Assembly (NCBI RefSeq): GCF_013387465.1
Contig: NZ_VYGV01000016.1
Span: forward strand, 602,446 to 666,445
Source: Hydrogenophaga aromaticivorans
GTDB taxonomy: Bacteria; Pseudomonadota; Gammaproteobacteria; Burkholderiales; Burkholderiaceae_C
DNA length: 64,000 nt
Direction of reading: 5' to 3'
Positions 25,331 to 35,100 of the stretch are shown in pieces (position 1 is the stretch's first letter; each line of letters opens with the position of its first letter). The notes below the pieces were generated by a model. That model was not told the origin of the DNA. It was given only the letters and a program-made list of their open reading frames with translations, and made no database searches. A program made the position numbers and the translations under genes.

Positions 25331-25939
25331 CTACACCGGCGCTGATTCGACGATGCGCACCGCGAGCTGCCACAGCGCCAGCCGGTGCGCGGCGGCCAGC
25401 GCATCGACCGATGCATCGGCCAGCGGGATGTGAACATCGGCCTGACCCAGCCCCGGCGCGGCGCCGTTCGGGCGGGAGTCGGTCAGCCACCAGCGCGCCT
25501 GCAGGCGCAGCGTCTGGCGCCCGGTGTCGGCCATCAGCGTGACGATCTCCACCCGCAAGCGCCGGGCGGGGTTCACCCCGGGCGGCACGGGGGCTCGCCA
25601 GACCAGTCCCGGTCCGCGCAATACCGCCAGATCGGCCACCAGCAGGCGCGGGATGGCGTCGCGCAGCGGTTCCACCCAGCGGTGGCCGGTCAGCGGTTGC
25701 AGGCTGGCCGCGCCGCTGGCGACCACCAGCGTTTCGCGGTCCAGGGCACCCGGCAACACCACCGTGCTGGCCACCTCCCACAATGCCCCGTCGCCTGCAC
25801 GCGCGGCGGGCACCGGACCCGGTGGCGGGCTGCGCAATTCGTACCAGTGCGTGGCCACCGGCGGGCGGGCACACGCCGTCAACAGCCAGGGTGTCACCCC
25901 CAGGCCGGCCAGTCCCGTCAGTGCGAGTCGGCGTTTCAT
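25331..25939 (-). CDS. ABC-type transport auxiliary lipoprotein (PqiC/DUF330-like)
   Basis: A 202-residue lipoprotein with a lipobox near residue 23 (L-T-A-C) and the family's H-W-Y-E-L-R-S start to the mature domain. In MCE transport systems such lipoproteins anchor the pathway at the outer membrane. Its ATG overlaps the stop of the MCE gene (ATGA at 25936-25939), the last of four coupled genes. Only 6 bases separate it from the convergent hydratase gene. Confidence 0.83.
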   Translation of the reverse strand: MKRRLALTGLAGLGVTPWLLTACARPPVATHWYELRSPPPGPVPAARAGDGALWEVASTVVLPGALDRETLVVASGAASLQPLTGHRWVEPLRDAIPRLLVADLAVLRGPGLVWRAPVPPGVNPARRLRVEIVTLMADTGRQTLRLQARWWLTDSRPNGAAPGLGQADVHIPLADASVDALAAAHRLALWQLAVRIVESAPV

Positions 25940-26967
25940 GGCTTCTCCTCCCGGCCGCGCAGCAACGCGTCCGGCTGCTGCTCCAGCGTTTCGGCCAGGT
26001 CGCGCAGCGCGCGGGCGGCGCGGGACAGATCTTCCAAGGCCTTGTCGGCACCGACCATGAGTGCCGAGTCACCCGCGGTGGCTTCGCGCAGCGCTGCCGC
26101 GGTGCGCCCCACCTCGTCGGCGGCCCGTTGCAAATTGGTCACCAGCGGCGCGTCGGGCGCCAGCAGCTCGGACACGCGAGCCGATGTGCGCCCCACCCCG
26201 GCGGCGCTCTGGTTCACCGACCGCGCGGACGCTCCCACGGCGTCCATGGCTTCGCGCGTGGCGACCAGCGAGCGCTGCAATTCATTGGCCAGCGGGTCCA
26301 TGCGCTGGTCCAGGCGCGACGACATGCGCTTGAACGACGCGGTGATCGCGGCCAGGTCGCCCAGGGCCTGCTTGAGCTGCGGGCCCGACACGATGGCCCG
26401 GGCCGAGGACGCAATGGCCGACAGGTCGTCGGCGATGGCGCGAAAGTCCATGCCTTCGAACTGCTCCCGGAGGTTCTGGATGGCGGTGGCCGTGGTGGGG
26501 ACTTCGGTGAGTCCCTGGTAGGTGCCCCGCAGGCTGCTCTCGCGCTGCGGACGCAGATCGAGGTCCACATACATCAGGCCGGTGAGCAGACTCTGCGTGG
26601 CCAGTTGCGCGCTCAGTCCCCGCTTGATCAGGGCTGGCAGGGCCAGGCCCACATCCACATCGGCGCGCTTGCCGTCGAGCCCGCCGACGGCATTGCTGTC
26701 GAGCGCGGCGACCACGGGAATGGAGAAGCTGTCGCTGGCGCGGTCGTAGAACACCTCGATCGATTCGACACTGCCGACCCGCACGCCGCGGAACACAACG
26801 GGCGCTCCCACCTGCAAGCCATACACCGAACCACTGAAATGCATGACGACGCGCTCCTGGCTGGTGAAAAAGCGGTTGCCCGCGAGGGCAATGATGGCGG
26901 TGGCGATCAAGGCCAGGCCGGCCACCACGAAGGCCCCGATCAGCGTGGCGTTGGCCTTGCGTTTCAT
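25936..26967 (-). CDS. MCE-domain protein (MlaD-like) of a lipid ABC transporter
   Basis: A 343-residue protein with one N-terminal membrane anchor (about residues 9-29), one MCE domain (about 39-115, with Y-G-L-Q-V-G-A-P-V-V-F-R-G-V-R-V-G), and a long helical C-terminal part (about 160-340). It is longer than MlaD and closer to single-MCE proteins with coiled tails that bridge the periplasm. MCE proteins form hexameric rings that carry phospholipids between membranes. ATGA overlaps link it to the ATPase before and the lipoprotein after. Confidence 0.88.
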   Translation of the reverse strand: MKRKANATLIGAFVVAGLALIATAIIALAGNRFFTSQERVVMHFSGSVYGLQVGAPVVFRGVRVGSVESIEVFYDRASDSFSIPVVAALDSNAVGGLDGKRADVDVGLALPALIKRGLSAQLATQSLLTGLMYVDLDLRPQRESSLRGTYQGLTEVPTTATAIQNLREQFEGMDFRAIADDLSAIASSARAIVSGPQLKQALGDLAAITASFKRMSSRLDQRMDPLANELQRSLVATREAMDAVGASARSVNQSAAGVGRTSARVSELLAPDAPLVTNLQRAADEVGRTAAALREATAGDSALMVGADKALEDLSRAARALRDLAETLEQQPDALLRGREEKP

Positions 26968-27791
26968 GCGTGTTCCTTTTCTTCCGGCGCCGCACCGCGA
27001 CGCAGGAACAGCTGAACGCCCTCCGGGCCTTCGCGCAGCAGATCGCGCGGCGGTCCCAGCGCGGTCATGGTGCGCGTCTGGGCGTCGAGGAACAACAGGC
27101 GATCGGCCAGGGCAAAGATGCTGTCCAGCTCGTGACTGACCATCACGACCGTGGTGCCCAGGTCGTCGCGCAGGTGCTGGATGAGCTCGTCCAGGTTCGC
27201 CGAGGTCAGTGGGTCCAGGCCCGCGGAGGGCTCGTCCAGAAACAGCAAGGGCGGGTTCAGGGCCAGCGCCCGCGCAATGGCGGCGCGTTTCTTCATGCCG
27301 CCGCTGAGCGTGGCGGGCTCCACGTCGAAGCTGCCGGCCAGCCCAACCAGCGCCAGTTTGAAACGGGCCTCCTGTTCGCATTCGGCGGCGCTCATGTCGG
27401 TGAACACCTGCATCGGCAGCATCACGTTTTCGCCCACGGTCATGCTGCTCCACAAAGCGCCGGCCTGGAAGGTGACGCCGAACGCCTGCATCAGCGTGCG
27501 CCGGGATGCGGCGTCCGCGGCGTACAGGTCGCGGTCGCCGTAGAACACCTGGCCCGCCGCCGGCACCTGCAGGCCGATGAGGTGGCGCATCAGCGTGCTC
27601 TTGCCGCAGCCGCTGCCGCCGGCAATGGCCAGCACCTCGCCGGGCAGCACATCGAACGTGAGGTCGCGCTGAACCACGTTGTCGCCGAAGGCCATGGTGA
27701 GTTCGCGCACCCGCACCAATGGGGCCTGCGCGGCGGGCTGGACGGCGCGGGCCGGTTCTTCGACGTGGGGCGGGTGGGCAATGTCGGTCAT
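26964..27791 (-). CDS. ABC transporter ATP-binding protein (MlaF-like)
   Basis: A 275-residue ATPase with Walker A G-G-S-G-C-G-K-S-T (58-66), signature L-S-G-G-M (162-166) and Walker B L-L-F-L-D-E-P (182-188). The L-S-G-G-M-K-K-R form is typical of MlaF/Mkl ATPases that power MCE lipid transport at the inner membrane. It is coupled by ATGA overlaps to the permease upstream and the MCE gene downstream. The first about 24 residues are an alanine/proline-rich extension. Confidence 0.92.
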   Translation of the reverse strand: MTDIAHPPHVEEPARAVQPAAQAPLVRVRELTMAFGDNVVQRDLTFDVLPGEVLAIAGGSGCGKSTLMRHLIGLQVPAAGQVFYGDRDLYAADAASRRTLMQAFGVTFQAGALWSSMTVGENVMLPMQVFTDMSAAECEQEARFKLALVGLAGSFDVEPATLSGGMKKRAAIARALALNPPLLFLDEPSAGLDPLTSANLDELIQHLRDDLGTTVVMVSHELDSIFALADRLLFLDAQTRTMTALGPPRDLLREGPEGVQLFLRRGAAPEEKEHA

Positions 27792-28957
27792 CAGAAATCC
27801 AGGCGCTGGAACACCACGGTGAGCACGGAGGCGGCCACGACGATCCAGACGATCGCTTGTACCACCGATGCGGTGGTGGCGTCGCCCACCGCCTGCGCGC
27901 TGCGCCCGGCCGACATGCCCTGCAGGCAGCCGGCCAGGGCCACCAGCACGGCGTACACCGTGCCCTTGATCAGACCCACCAGCACGTGGGGCAGGGTCAG
28001 CGAATCCACGCTGGCGTACACGTATTCGAGCGGCGTGACACCGTAGATGACCACGGCCACCAGCCAGCCCACCCCCATGCCCACCAGCGCACCAAAGGCG
28101 GTGAGCATGGGTCCCACGATGAGCAGCGCCAGCACGCGGGGCAGCACCAGAAAGTCGAACGGGTTCACGCCGAGGGTGGTGAGGGCATCAATCTCTTCGT
28201 TGGCGCGCATGCTGCCGATCTGCGCCGCAAAAGCCGCGCCCACGCGCCCGGCCAGCACGATGCCCACCAGCAAGGCCGCCACCTCGCGCACCACACCCAC
28301 GGTGACCAGGTCGGCAATGTAGGTCTGGGCACCAAAGCGCTGCAGCTGTGCGGCGCCCATGTAGGCCACGATCAGGCCCACGAGAAAACTCACCAGGGCC
28401 ACGATGGGCAGGCTGCGCGGCCCGGTCTGTTCGATCTGCCACATCAGGTCCGATGCCCGCATGTCGCTGGCCCCGCGCATCCAGCGGCCCAGCGAGAGCA
28501 GCACTTCACCCACGAAGGTCAGGCTCTCGTGGCGCGAGTTCCAGGCGTCGATGACGCGAGTGCCCACACGGGTCACGGGCCCGGGCGGCTGGGGATCGGG
28601 GGTCTCTGTTGCGGGTGGCGCCGCATTCAAGGCCAGTGCCAGGACCTCTTGCAGGCCCTGGGGCAAACCGTTCAGATCGACCGACACCGAGCGGCGCATG
28701 AGCGGGTCCAGCTGTTGCCACAAGCGCCCCGCGAGCACGGCATCCCAGGACTGCAGCGCGGAGGCGGTCACCGCCACCGGGCCCACGATGTCCGGGGCCG
28801 GCAGGTCGGGCAAGGCGCCGCGGTGCCCGCGCCATTCACCGCTGAGCTCCAGCACCCACGCCTCGCCCTTCGAGAGCCAGCGTGCACCAGGGGCCCGTGT
28901 CTCGTCACTCGCCTCCATCGTGTCCGACGAGGCATTTCCATTGGGGGCCTGGCGCAT
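27791..28957 (-). CDS. ABC transporter permease (MlaE-like) with N-terminal STAS-like domain
   Basis: A 388-residue membrane protein. Residues about 25-120 resemble a STAS domain (the role MlaB plays as a separate protein in E. coli), and residues about 150-388 are the MlaE permease with several membrane helices and the G-S-M-R-A-N-E-E-I-D-A-L-T-T-L-G coupling segment. The fused form is common in Betaproteobacteria. It is the first gene of the coupled four-gene lipid-transport operon and is divergent from the AsmA gene, with only 88 bases between starts. Confidence 0.9.
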   Translation of the reverse strand: MRQAPNGNASSDTMEASDETRAPGARWLSKGEAWVLELSGEWRGHRGALPDLPAPDIVGPVAVTASALQSWDAVLAGRLWQQLDPLMRRSVSVDLNGLPQGLQEVLALALNAAPPATETPDPQPPGPVTRVGTRVIDAWNSRHESLTFVGEVLLSLGRWMRGASDMRASDLMWQIEQTGPRSLPIVALVSFLVGLIVAYMGAAQLQRFGAQTYIADLVTVGVVREVAALLVGIVLAGRVGAAFAAQIGSMRANEEIDALTTLGVNPFDFLVLPRVLALLIVGPMLTAFGALVGMGVGWLVAVVIYGVTPLEYVYASVDSLTLPHVLVGLIKGTVYAVLVALAGCLQGMSAGRSAQAVGDATTASVVQAIVWIVVAASVLTVVFQRLDF

Positions 28958-29045
28958 GAAAGAACCTGCTCATCGTTGGAGTTTCGGATTCTATCGACGG
29001 CGCTGTCTGTGCGTTGGCGAACGAAAAGAAGAGACGCCGGCTTCT

Positions 29046-31259
29046 ATGATCAAGCCGGAACTGTGCGCCCCTGGCGCTGTTCCAACCCATGTGAATACAT
29101 TGCCCCATGTTCCCCCTCCGCCGCCTCCTTCCGTGCCCGCGCGGGACCGATTGACATGGACCCGTCGGCCCGCCGTGTGGGCATCGGCGGGTGTGGTCGG
29201 TCTGCTGGTGGCCATGGTCGTTGCGGGCGAAGTGGCCGGCTGGCCGTTCTTGCGACAGCCGCTGGAGCGCGCCTTGGCGCGCGGTGCTGGCGTGGCCGTT
29301 CAGTTGCAGGGCGCGGTGAATCTGCATCTCATCTGGCGGCCGCGCCTGGAAGTCGAACACCTGCGCATCGCCTCCGATCCCCGCTTCAAGGCGCCGCACC
29401 TGCTGGACGCGCAACGCGCCACCCTGGCCTGGCGCTGGGGCGATGTGTGGCGCTGGCGGCGCGGTGACACCCTGCACCTGCAGGCGCTGCGTGCCGACGT
29501 GCTCGACGCGCATCTGGTGCGCAACGCCGATGGCCTGGCCAACTGGCAGCTGGGTGCCAGAGAAACGTCCCCGAAAGAAGCCGACGCTTCGGTCGAGGCG
29601 GCGTTGCCCAGCTTCGGGAACCTGACCGTGAGCCAGGGACAGATCGCATGGGTCGATGCGATGCAGGATGCGGACGTGGCCGTGCAGGTGCGGGGCAGCG
29701 AAGGCAGCGCCGCGAGCGGCCCTGGCGCGGGCTACCAGGCCTCGCTCACCGGGCGCTACCGCGCCCTGCCGCTCAAGCTGGAGGTGCGCGCCGGCAGCAC
29801 CTTGCCCTTGCTGCAGGACCCGGACATCGCTGCCGACGCCCCCTGGGTGCCGGTCAGGATCAAGGGCACCGTCGCGTCCACGCGCGTGCTGTTCGACGGC
29901 CAGGCCGCTTCGCTGCTGGGCACGCCGCGCATGCAGGGCAGGGTGGAAGTGGCCGGCCCCTCGCTGGCGGACGTGGGCAAACCCCTGGGGCTGACCCTGC
30001 CGCGAACACCGGCGTTCGATCTGCGCGGCGAACTGCAGCAGGACGCCGGCGTCTGGCGGCTGAAGACGACGCGCGCCCACATCGGCAGCAGCCGCCTCCA
30101 GGGCGATATGCAATACCAGCAGCGCACCCAGCCGCCGCGCCTGACCGGCACGATCACCGGCCCCAAACTCGCGCTGGCCGATCTGGGACCCGCCATCGGC
30201 GGGAACCGAAAGGCGGGCACGGCGGCTCCTGCCGACACGCCCTCGGGCCACGCACTGCCGCAACGCCGCTTCGACCTGCCCTCGCTGAAAGCCATGGACG
30301 CCGATGTGCAGATGGCCATCCAGGAGCTGGACTTCGGTACCCAGGCCATGGCGCCCTTGCGCCAGCTGAAAACCCGCGTGCGCCTGGACGGTGGCGTGCT
30401 GCGGCTGGAGGACTTGCAGGCCGTGGTGTCGGGCGGACAGGTCCAGGGCATGACGGCGCTGGACAGCAACGCCAACCCCGCGAAATGGGAAGCCCGCCTC
30501 GCGTTCGAAGGCATCGACATGGCCGGCTGGATCAGGGGGCTGCGGCCCGATTCGGCCGAAGGCAAGGCCCCGCCGGCCACCGCAACGGCCGCGCTCAAAC
30601 GCGAGCGCAAGGAGGCACGTCAGGGCGGAGAGCAGTCGGTGCAGGCCTACCTCACGGGCGTGCTCTCCGGCAACCTGCACCTGCGGGGTGCCGGCAATTC
30701 GACGGCGGCCATCCTGGGCTCGGCCGACGGCCCGCTGCACCTCAGGCTGCGCGAAGGCACCCTGTCGCACCTGATCACCGAAGCCATGGGCCTCGACCTC
30801 GCGCAGGCCCTGGAGGTGGTGATCACCGGCGACCGCCCGCTGCCCCTGCGCTGCGCGCGGTTCGATCTGGTGGCGCGCAACGGCCTCATCAAACCCACCC
30901 TGGCCGTGATGGACAACAAGGACAGCACGATGTGGATCACCGGCCAGGTCAGCCTGCGCGACGAATCGCTGAACCTGCACGTGGTCACGCGGCCCAAAGA
31001 CTGGTCGCTGCTGTCCCTGAGAACGCCCGTCACCATCACCGGAACGCTGGCAGACCCGGCCGTGGGCATCGAACCGAAGGGGTTGGTCGGGCGTGTGCTG
31101 GGAGCGCTGGCCCTGGGGGCCGTGGCCGGTCCTGCGGCGGCCATCCTGCCGCTGCTCGAAACCGGCAGCGGCGAAGCCAAGGACCCGTGCAACCCGCCTG
31201 CCGCAGCGGGCGCGCCCCGTTCGCCGTCGGCTTCGCCACCGGTCGAAAAGTCACGTTGA
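29046..31259 (+). CDS. AsmA family protein
   Basis: A 737-residue inner-membrane protein. A short proline-rich leader is followed by a membrane helix (about 43-64), the AsmA N-terminal domain (L-I-W-R-P-R-L-E-V-E-H-L-R-I segment), and a C-terminal AsmA_2 domain (about 560-690, including A-Q-A-L-E-V-V-I-T-G-D-R-P-L-P-L-R-C). AsmA-like proteins are thought to be bridge-type lipid carriers or to affect outer-membrane assembly. Its position opposite the MCE lipid transporter fits an envelope-lipid theme. ATG 29046 is used because the longer frame (from 28404) overlaps the divergent permease gene. Confidence 0.85.
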   Translation: MIKPELCAPGAVPTHVNTLPHVPPPPPPSVPARDRLTWTRRPAVWASAGVVGLLVAMVVAGEVAGWPFLRQPLERALARGAGVAVQLQGAVNLHLIWRPRLEVEHLRIASDPRFKAPHLLDAQRATLAWRWGDVWRWRRGDTLHLQALRADVLDAHLVRNADGLANWQLGARETSPKEADASVEAALPSFGNLTVSQGQIAWVDAMQDADVAVQVRGSEGSAASGPGAGYQASLTGRYRALPLKLEVRAGSTLPLLQDPDIAADAPWVPVRIKGTVASTRVLFDGQAASLLGTPRMQGRVEVAGPSLADVGKPLGLTLPRTPAFDLRGELQQDAGVWRLKTTRAHIGSSRLQGDMQYQQRTQPPRLTGTITGPKLALADLGPAIGGNRKAGTAAPADTPSGHALPQRRFDLPSLKAMDADVQMAIQELDFGTQAMAPLRQLKTRVRLDGGVLRLEDLQAVVSGGQVQGMTALDSNANPAKWEARLAFEGIDMAGWIRGLRPDSAEGKAPPATATAALKRERKEARQGGEQSVQAYLTGVLSGNLHLRGAGNSTAAILGSADGPLHLRLREGTLSHLITEAMGLDLAQALEVVITGDRPLPLRCARFDLVARNGLIKPTLAVMDNKDSTMWITGQVSLRDESLNLHVVTRPKDWSLLSLRTPVTITGTLADPAVGIEPKGLVGRVLGALALGAVAGPAAAILPLLETGSGEAKDPCNPPAAAGAPRSPSASPPVEKSR

Positions 31260-31284
31260 TGGCGCGGCGCGTTCGCGCCCGGCT

Positions 31285-31770
31285 TCACAGGCGCTGAAAC
31301 ATCACCAGCGCGTCGGTGTAGCCGTGCACGGGGTGCAGAAACGCCCCCGGCAGGCGGCCCACGGTCTCGAACCCCATGCCGGTCCACAGCTTCACGGCCC
31401 GGTGGTTGCTCGCGATCACGAAGTTGAACTGCATCGCCCGGAAACCCTGCGCCCGCGCCGTGTCCAGCGAGTGCGCACACATGGCGCGCGCCACCCCTTG
31501 GCCCGTGGCATCGGCCGCCGTCATGTAGCCGCAATTCGCCACGTGCGACCCGCCGCCCTGGCGGTTCGGGTGCAGCACATACGTGCCCAGCACCCGCTGC
31601 CCGTCTTCGGCCACAAAACACTGGAAGCCAGGCGCCAGCCAGGCGGCCAGGGCGGCCTCCCGACGGGTGTCGCGCGGGAAGTCGTAGGTTTCGCCCGCGC
31701 GGATGATCGGCTCCATGATCTGCCAGAGGCTGTCATCGTCGGCGGGGGTGGCTGGGCGGATCGTCAGCAT
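31285..31770 (-). CDS. GNAT family N-acetyltransferase
   Basis: A 161-residue acetyltransferase. It starts M-L-T-I-R-P-A-T-P-A-D-D and has the acetyl-CoA-binding A-T-G-Q-G-V-A-R-A-M segment and the N-H-R-A-V-K-L-W-T-G-M-G-F motif. The acceptor substrate is not evident. An ATG at 31809 preceded by AAGAGA would add 13 residues and is a realistic alternative. It is convergent with the AsmA gene and marks the left border of the low-G+C island. Confidence 0.82.
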   Translation of the reverse strand: MLTIRPATPADDDSLWQIMEPIIRAGETYDFPRDTRREAALAAWLAPGFQCFVAEDGQRVLGTYVLHPNRQGGGSHVANCGYMTAADATGQGVARAMCAHSLDTARAQGFRAMQFNFVIASNHRAVKLWTGMGFETVGRLPGAFLHPVHGYTDALVMFQRL

Positions 31771-31809
31771 GGGGCGTGCGTTCTGGTGCGCGTTGAATGA
31801 GGGTGCCAT

Positions 31810-32175
31810 TTTCTCTTGCCGACAAGCGCATTCGGACCCCCACGATGGCCGACATATGGTTGTGGCTACATATATGCCATGGCAGGTGCTACTGCATTGC
31901 TCAATGTCGTGCAAACTTCAATGCCTTCCGCACTGTCGGTAGCACCTGATCATTTCATTCGATCAAGGTCAGACGTGGACTTGTTGCATGGCCTCAGTTT
32001 TGATGTGGAACATTGGCTGGCTATCTGACTGCAATTGCGTGGGTCAGGTTGTGGGACGATGAACAAACGCTCGCGGGCAATGAGACTCGCAACGCCGCCC
32101 GGTACAGTTTTTTTGCTGGGTTAGCACCTTCAATCACAAAGCGTTAACAGCGATTGACGCGCAGAGGAACCGATC
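31810..32175. other. Gene-free, A+T-richer stretch upstream of the large island gene
   Basis: 366 bases with no supported gene. It holds a 10-base inverted repeat, CAGGTGCTAC (31883-31892) and GTAGCACCTG (31939-31948), around a 46-base loop. The composition resembles the downstream island gene, not the flanking chromosome. It ends in GAGGA, 8 bases before the ATG at 32176. The promoter of that gene should be here but no clear boxes are named. Confidence 0.6.
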
Positions 32176-35100
32176 ATGGGGAAGAAATCGCGCTTGAAGC
32201 GCGAGAAACGTGTAGCACAAACAGCCGTTTCGGCTGTTGGCGTCCAGCCTCCGCAACCCAAACAACGTTCCAGAGACACGCGATTCTGTGAACAACTGGC
32301 GGAGCTGAGGGTTTACCTCTTGCAGTTCGGCGCCTACGACGTCATCCTTGCCTTGGGTGTGTCAGACCTCTGGCAACCCAACCGATCAAGTCAAGTGAAA
32401 CACAGCTTGGCGATGCTCATTGCTCTGAGCATCCCTCTGCGCGAGTATCAGGCTCTTCGTCCCATCGTGACGTACAACGAACTTGTTGATTTCCTCGATG
32501 GGCTGAGGCTGTTGCTGCCTAGATTCCCCATGCTTGAGGACTTCGTCCCGGACGCAGACTGGGGCGATATCCGGGTGGCTGGCGCGACTGGATTTCAGCG
32601 CATCTTCTACGGCGGCAGTGTCGAGAGGATTCCGGACTTCATTGAGGCGTTCAGGCTCTTGCGAGCGGAGCATCCAGTTGCCATGGCCGACATGAATCTT
32701 GCCATTGCCATGCAAGCGCACATCCTTGAAGCAATCGACAGTTCTATCGTAGGTCGAGATGACCTTGTTGATCCAGGGCATCTAGAGGTCCCACCAGATG
32801 TTTTCTGGTTCTCATGTCGCGAGGCCTTGCTGTCCACCTACGCTGCCATCCAGCCCCGCGTTGACGGCACAAGCAGAGCACTTGGCTTGGAGTTTGGAGT
32901 GCTAAAAGCTCCCGACTCTTCGGAGAGCTTCAGTGATGCGATCATTATGGGTACTGCCTTGCCGATGGTCCTGGTACAAGTGGGGGAAACATACCTTCCA
33001 ATTGCTCCACGCGCCGTATCCAGCGTGGTCATCGATCTCTGGCAGGAGCAGGCCAGCGCTCTCAGCACGGACGATTTGGGGAAACTGGCCGGACGACTTG
33101 GACAGTTTCTGTCGCACAGGCTGCGAGAACATGATGTCGTCGTCGGCCCCGCCAATTTGATTGGGACGTCACATCAATTCGATCGACAAATTGCTGCTGT
33201 TATTCGGTCTGCAGGCAAGCTCTACTTCATATTGCCAATCAACTTCGATGATCTACCGAAGCTGGGGCAGATTGAGCGTTGGTTCAATCGGTTGGTAGAC
33301 GACAGTGAGCGTTGGGCACTGATGCTTCCTGTCCAGAGACAGATACTGGAGCTTCGCAATGACACAGGAGATTTCCCAAGGTCCAGCAGCATCCAAATCA
33401 TGGCTGTCATCGCGCAGGTAAGCACTCAGCCCTCATTCCTTGGGTTGGAAGACCTGCGTACTCGGGTCATTGGGTTACCAGACTTTGTGTCCCTTTTTGA
33501 CTCACTCAAGAACTGCGGCGAGCTGGATACGTTCATTTCCTTCCTGGACGATATCGAGTCCACCGCAGGTGGCATGGTTGGTCTCATTGATCACCTTGCA
33601 GCCTTCCGCGACAGTCACGGCGTCTTGGTAGAAGGTGCTGAGTCGCCCGACTGGATACACATCGACCCGCACTGGAATTCCAGTTGGCGCTTTAAGGAGC
33701 TCAGGGCCTTCTGGGCATCCGCCCCGCATAGATTTCCGGATGATCTGCAGACCTGGGTTGTGGACAAGAAGGAAGACGGTCTCACCTCTATGAAGACCAA
33801 AGGACCATTCGCGCTTGCGTGGTCTGGCGGTGTTGGCCCGTGTGTGGTGCAAGCCTGTATGGATGTCGGATCAAGCCCCGACTACGTGAACGGACCGCTT
33901 CTAGAGTTGTTTGTTCATTGTGTCGCTGACTCATGCACACAGCGTAGTTCTCTACTTGAAAAGCTTGAACTATTCCATCGATCTCAGGTCGTGATCCGCT
34001 GTGAAATGGATCTGCAGACGCTCCCTGTGAGAGATGACGAGAAAGAGACTGAGAGACGGGCGGCGCGACCTTTGGCCACAAGTTTGAGGCTCGTCTCAGG
34101 TGCGTCTGAGAAGTTTGTCTTTGCGGTGAAAGTGAACCTCTCCCGGCTCAGCTCAGGACTCAATAGCGCCGCAGACGCGACATTTGAAGCCGAATGTGCA
34201 ATTGAATTGGCTACTGGGTTTTCATCGCTGCTTGGCTTTAGTTGTGATGAAAGCGTCTTGGAGTCGCTACGCGCGACCAAAAAACGACAACCCCGATTCA
34301 CACTGCGCAGCACCGATCGACCTTTTGACGTGCCCGACTATGCGAATCCAGACCTTCCAGAGGCAGCTCAATTCAAGCTCGCCCGCAAAGAGCTAGCCTT
34401 TGTCTTCAAGCAGCAAGGGGTTGTCGCTCCAGCACGCTATGAGCTTGAGCCGGCCAAGCACATCATGAACTCCGCGCGGGACGCGATGCGAAATGAGCTG
34501 CATGCAAAGATCTCGCGTTTTGATCGAAAGCAGCTGCTACAGATTTGTATCGCTCAGCACGACGAGTTGACCACGAAGTACCAGTTTGAGGTGGCTAGGT
34601 TGAAGTTGAGTCTGAGTCATCAGGTTTCCTTCGATCGATCCAGTCGACTCGCTGAAGCGTATGACAGGTACACCGGCATGGTTCGGAACTATCGCTACTT
34701 GCTGGAGTGCTGCGTCAGTTCCTCGATGCAAGGCGAAATGCTACCGACTGTCCCAGAGGTTGTTCAACTGATTGCACGTATTGACTGGCTATCGGTCCTA
34801 TATGGTGCAAGCGACACACTCCACAACGGGATCGATGTTGGTGGAATTGAACTAGATACCGCCTTTGTACCCACGGTTTTTTTTGCCGAAGACCGCGACT
34901 CAAAGGAGCAGCAGTATCTTCAAGACGTCGCAAGTGCAAGGCTAGGAATCGGGTTGTCGGAGATCGATGAGGTGAACTCCGATCAGGACAGTGCCAGGGA
35001 CTGGGACCAGCTTGATGAAGCACTTAGTGCAGATCTTGGTTTCTCCCTCACGCACATGAGCCAAGTGCTCCAGGTGCTCTCTCACTGGTACTCGGCCGGC

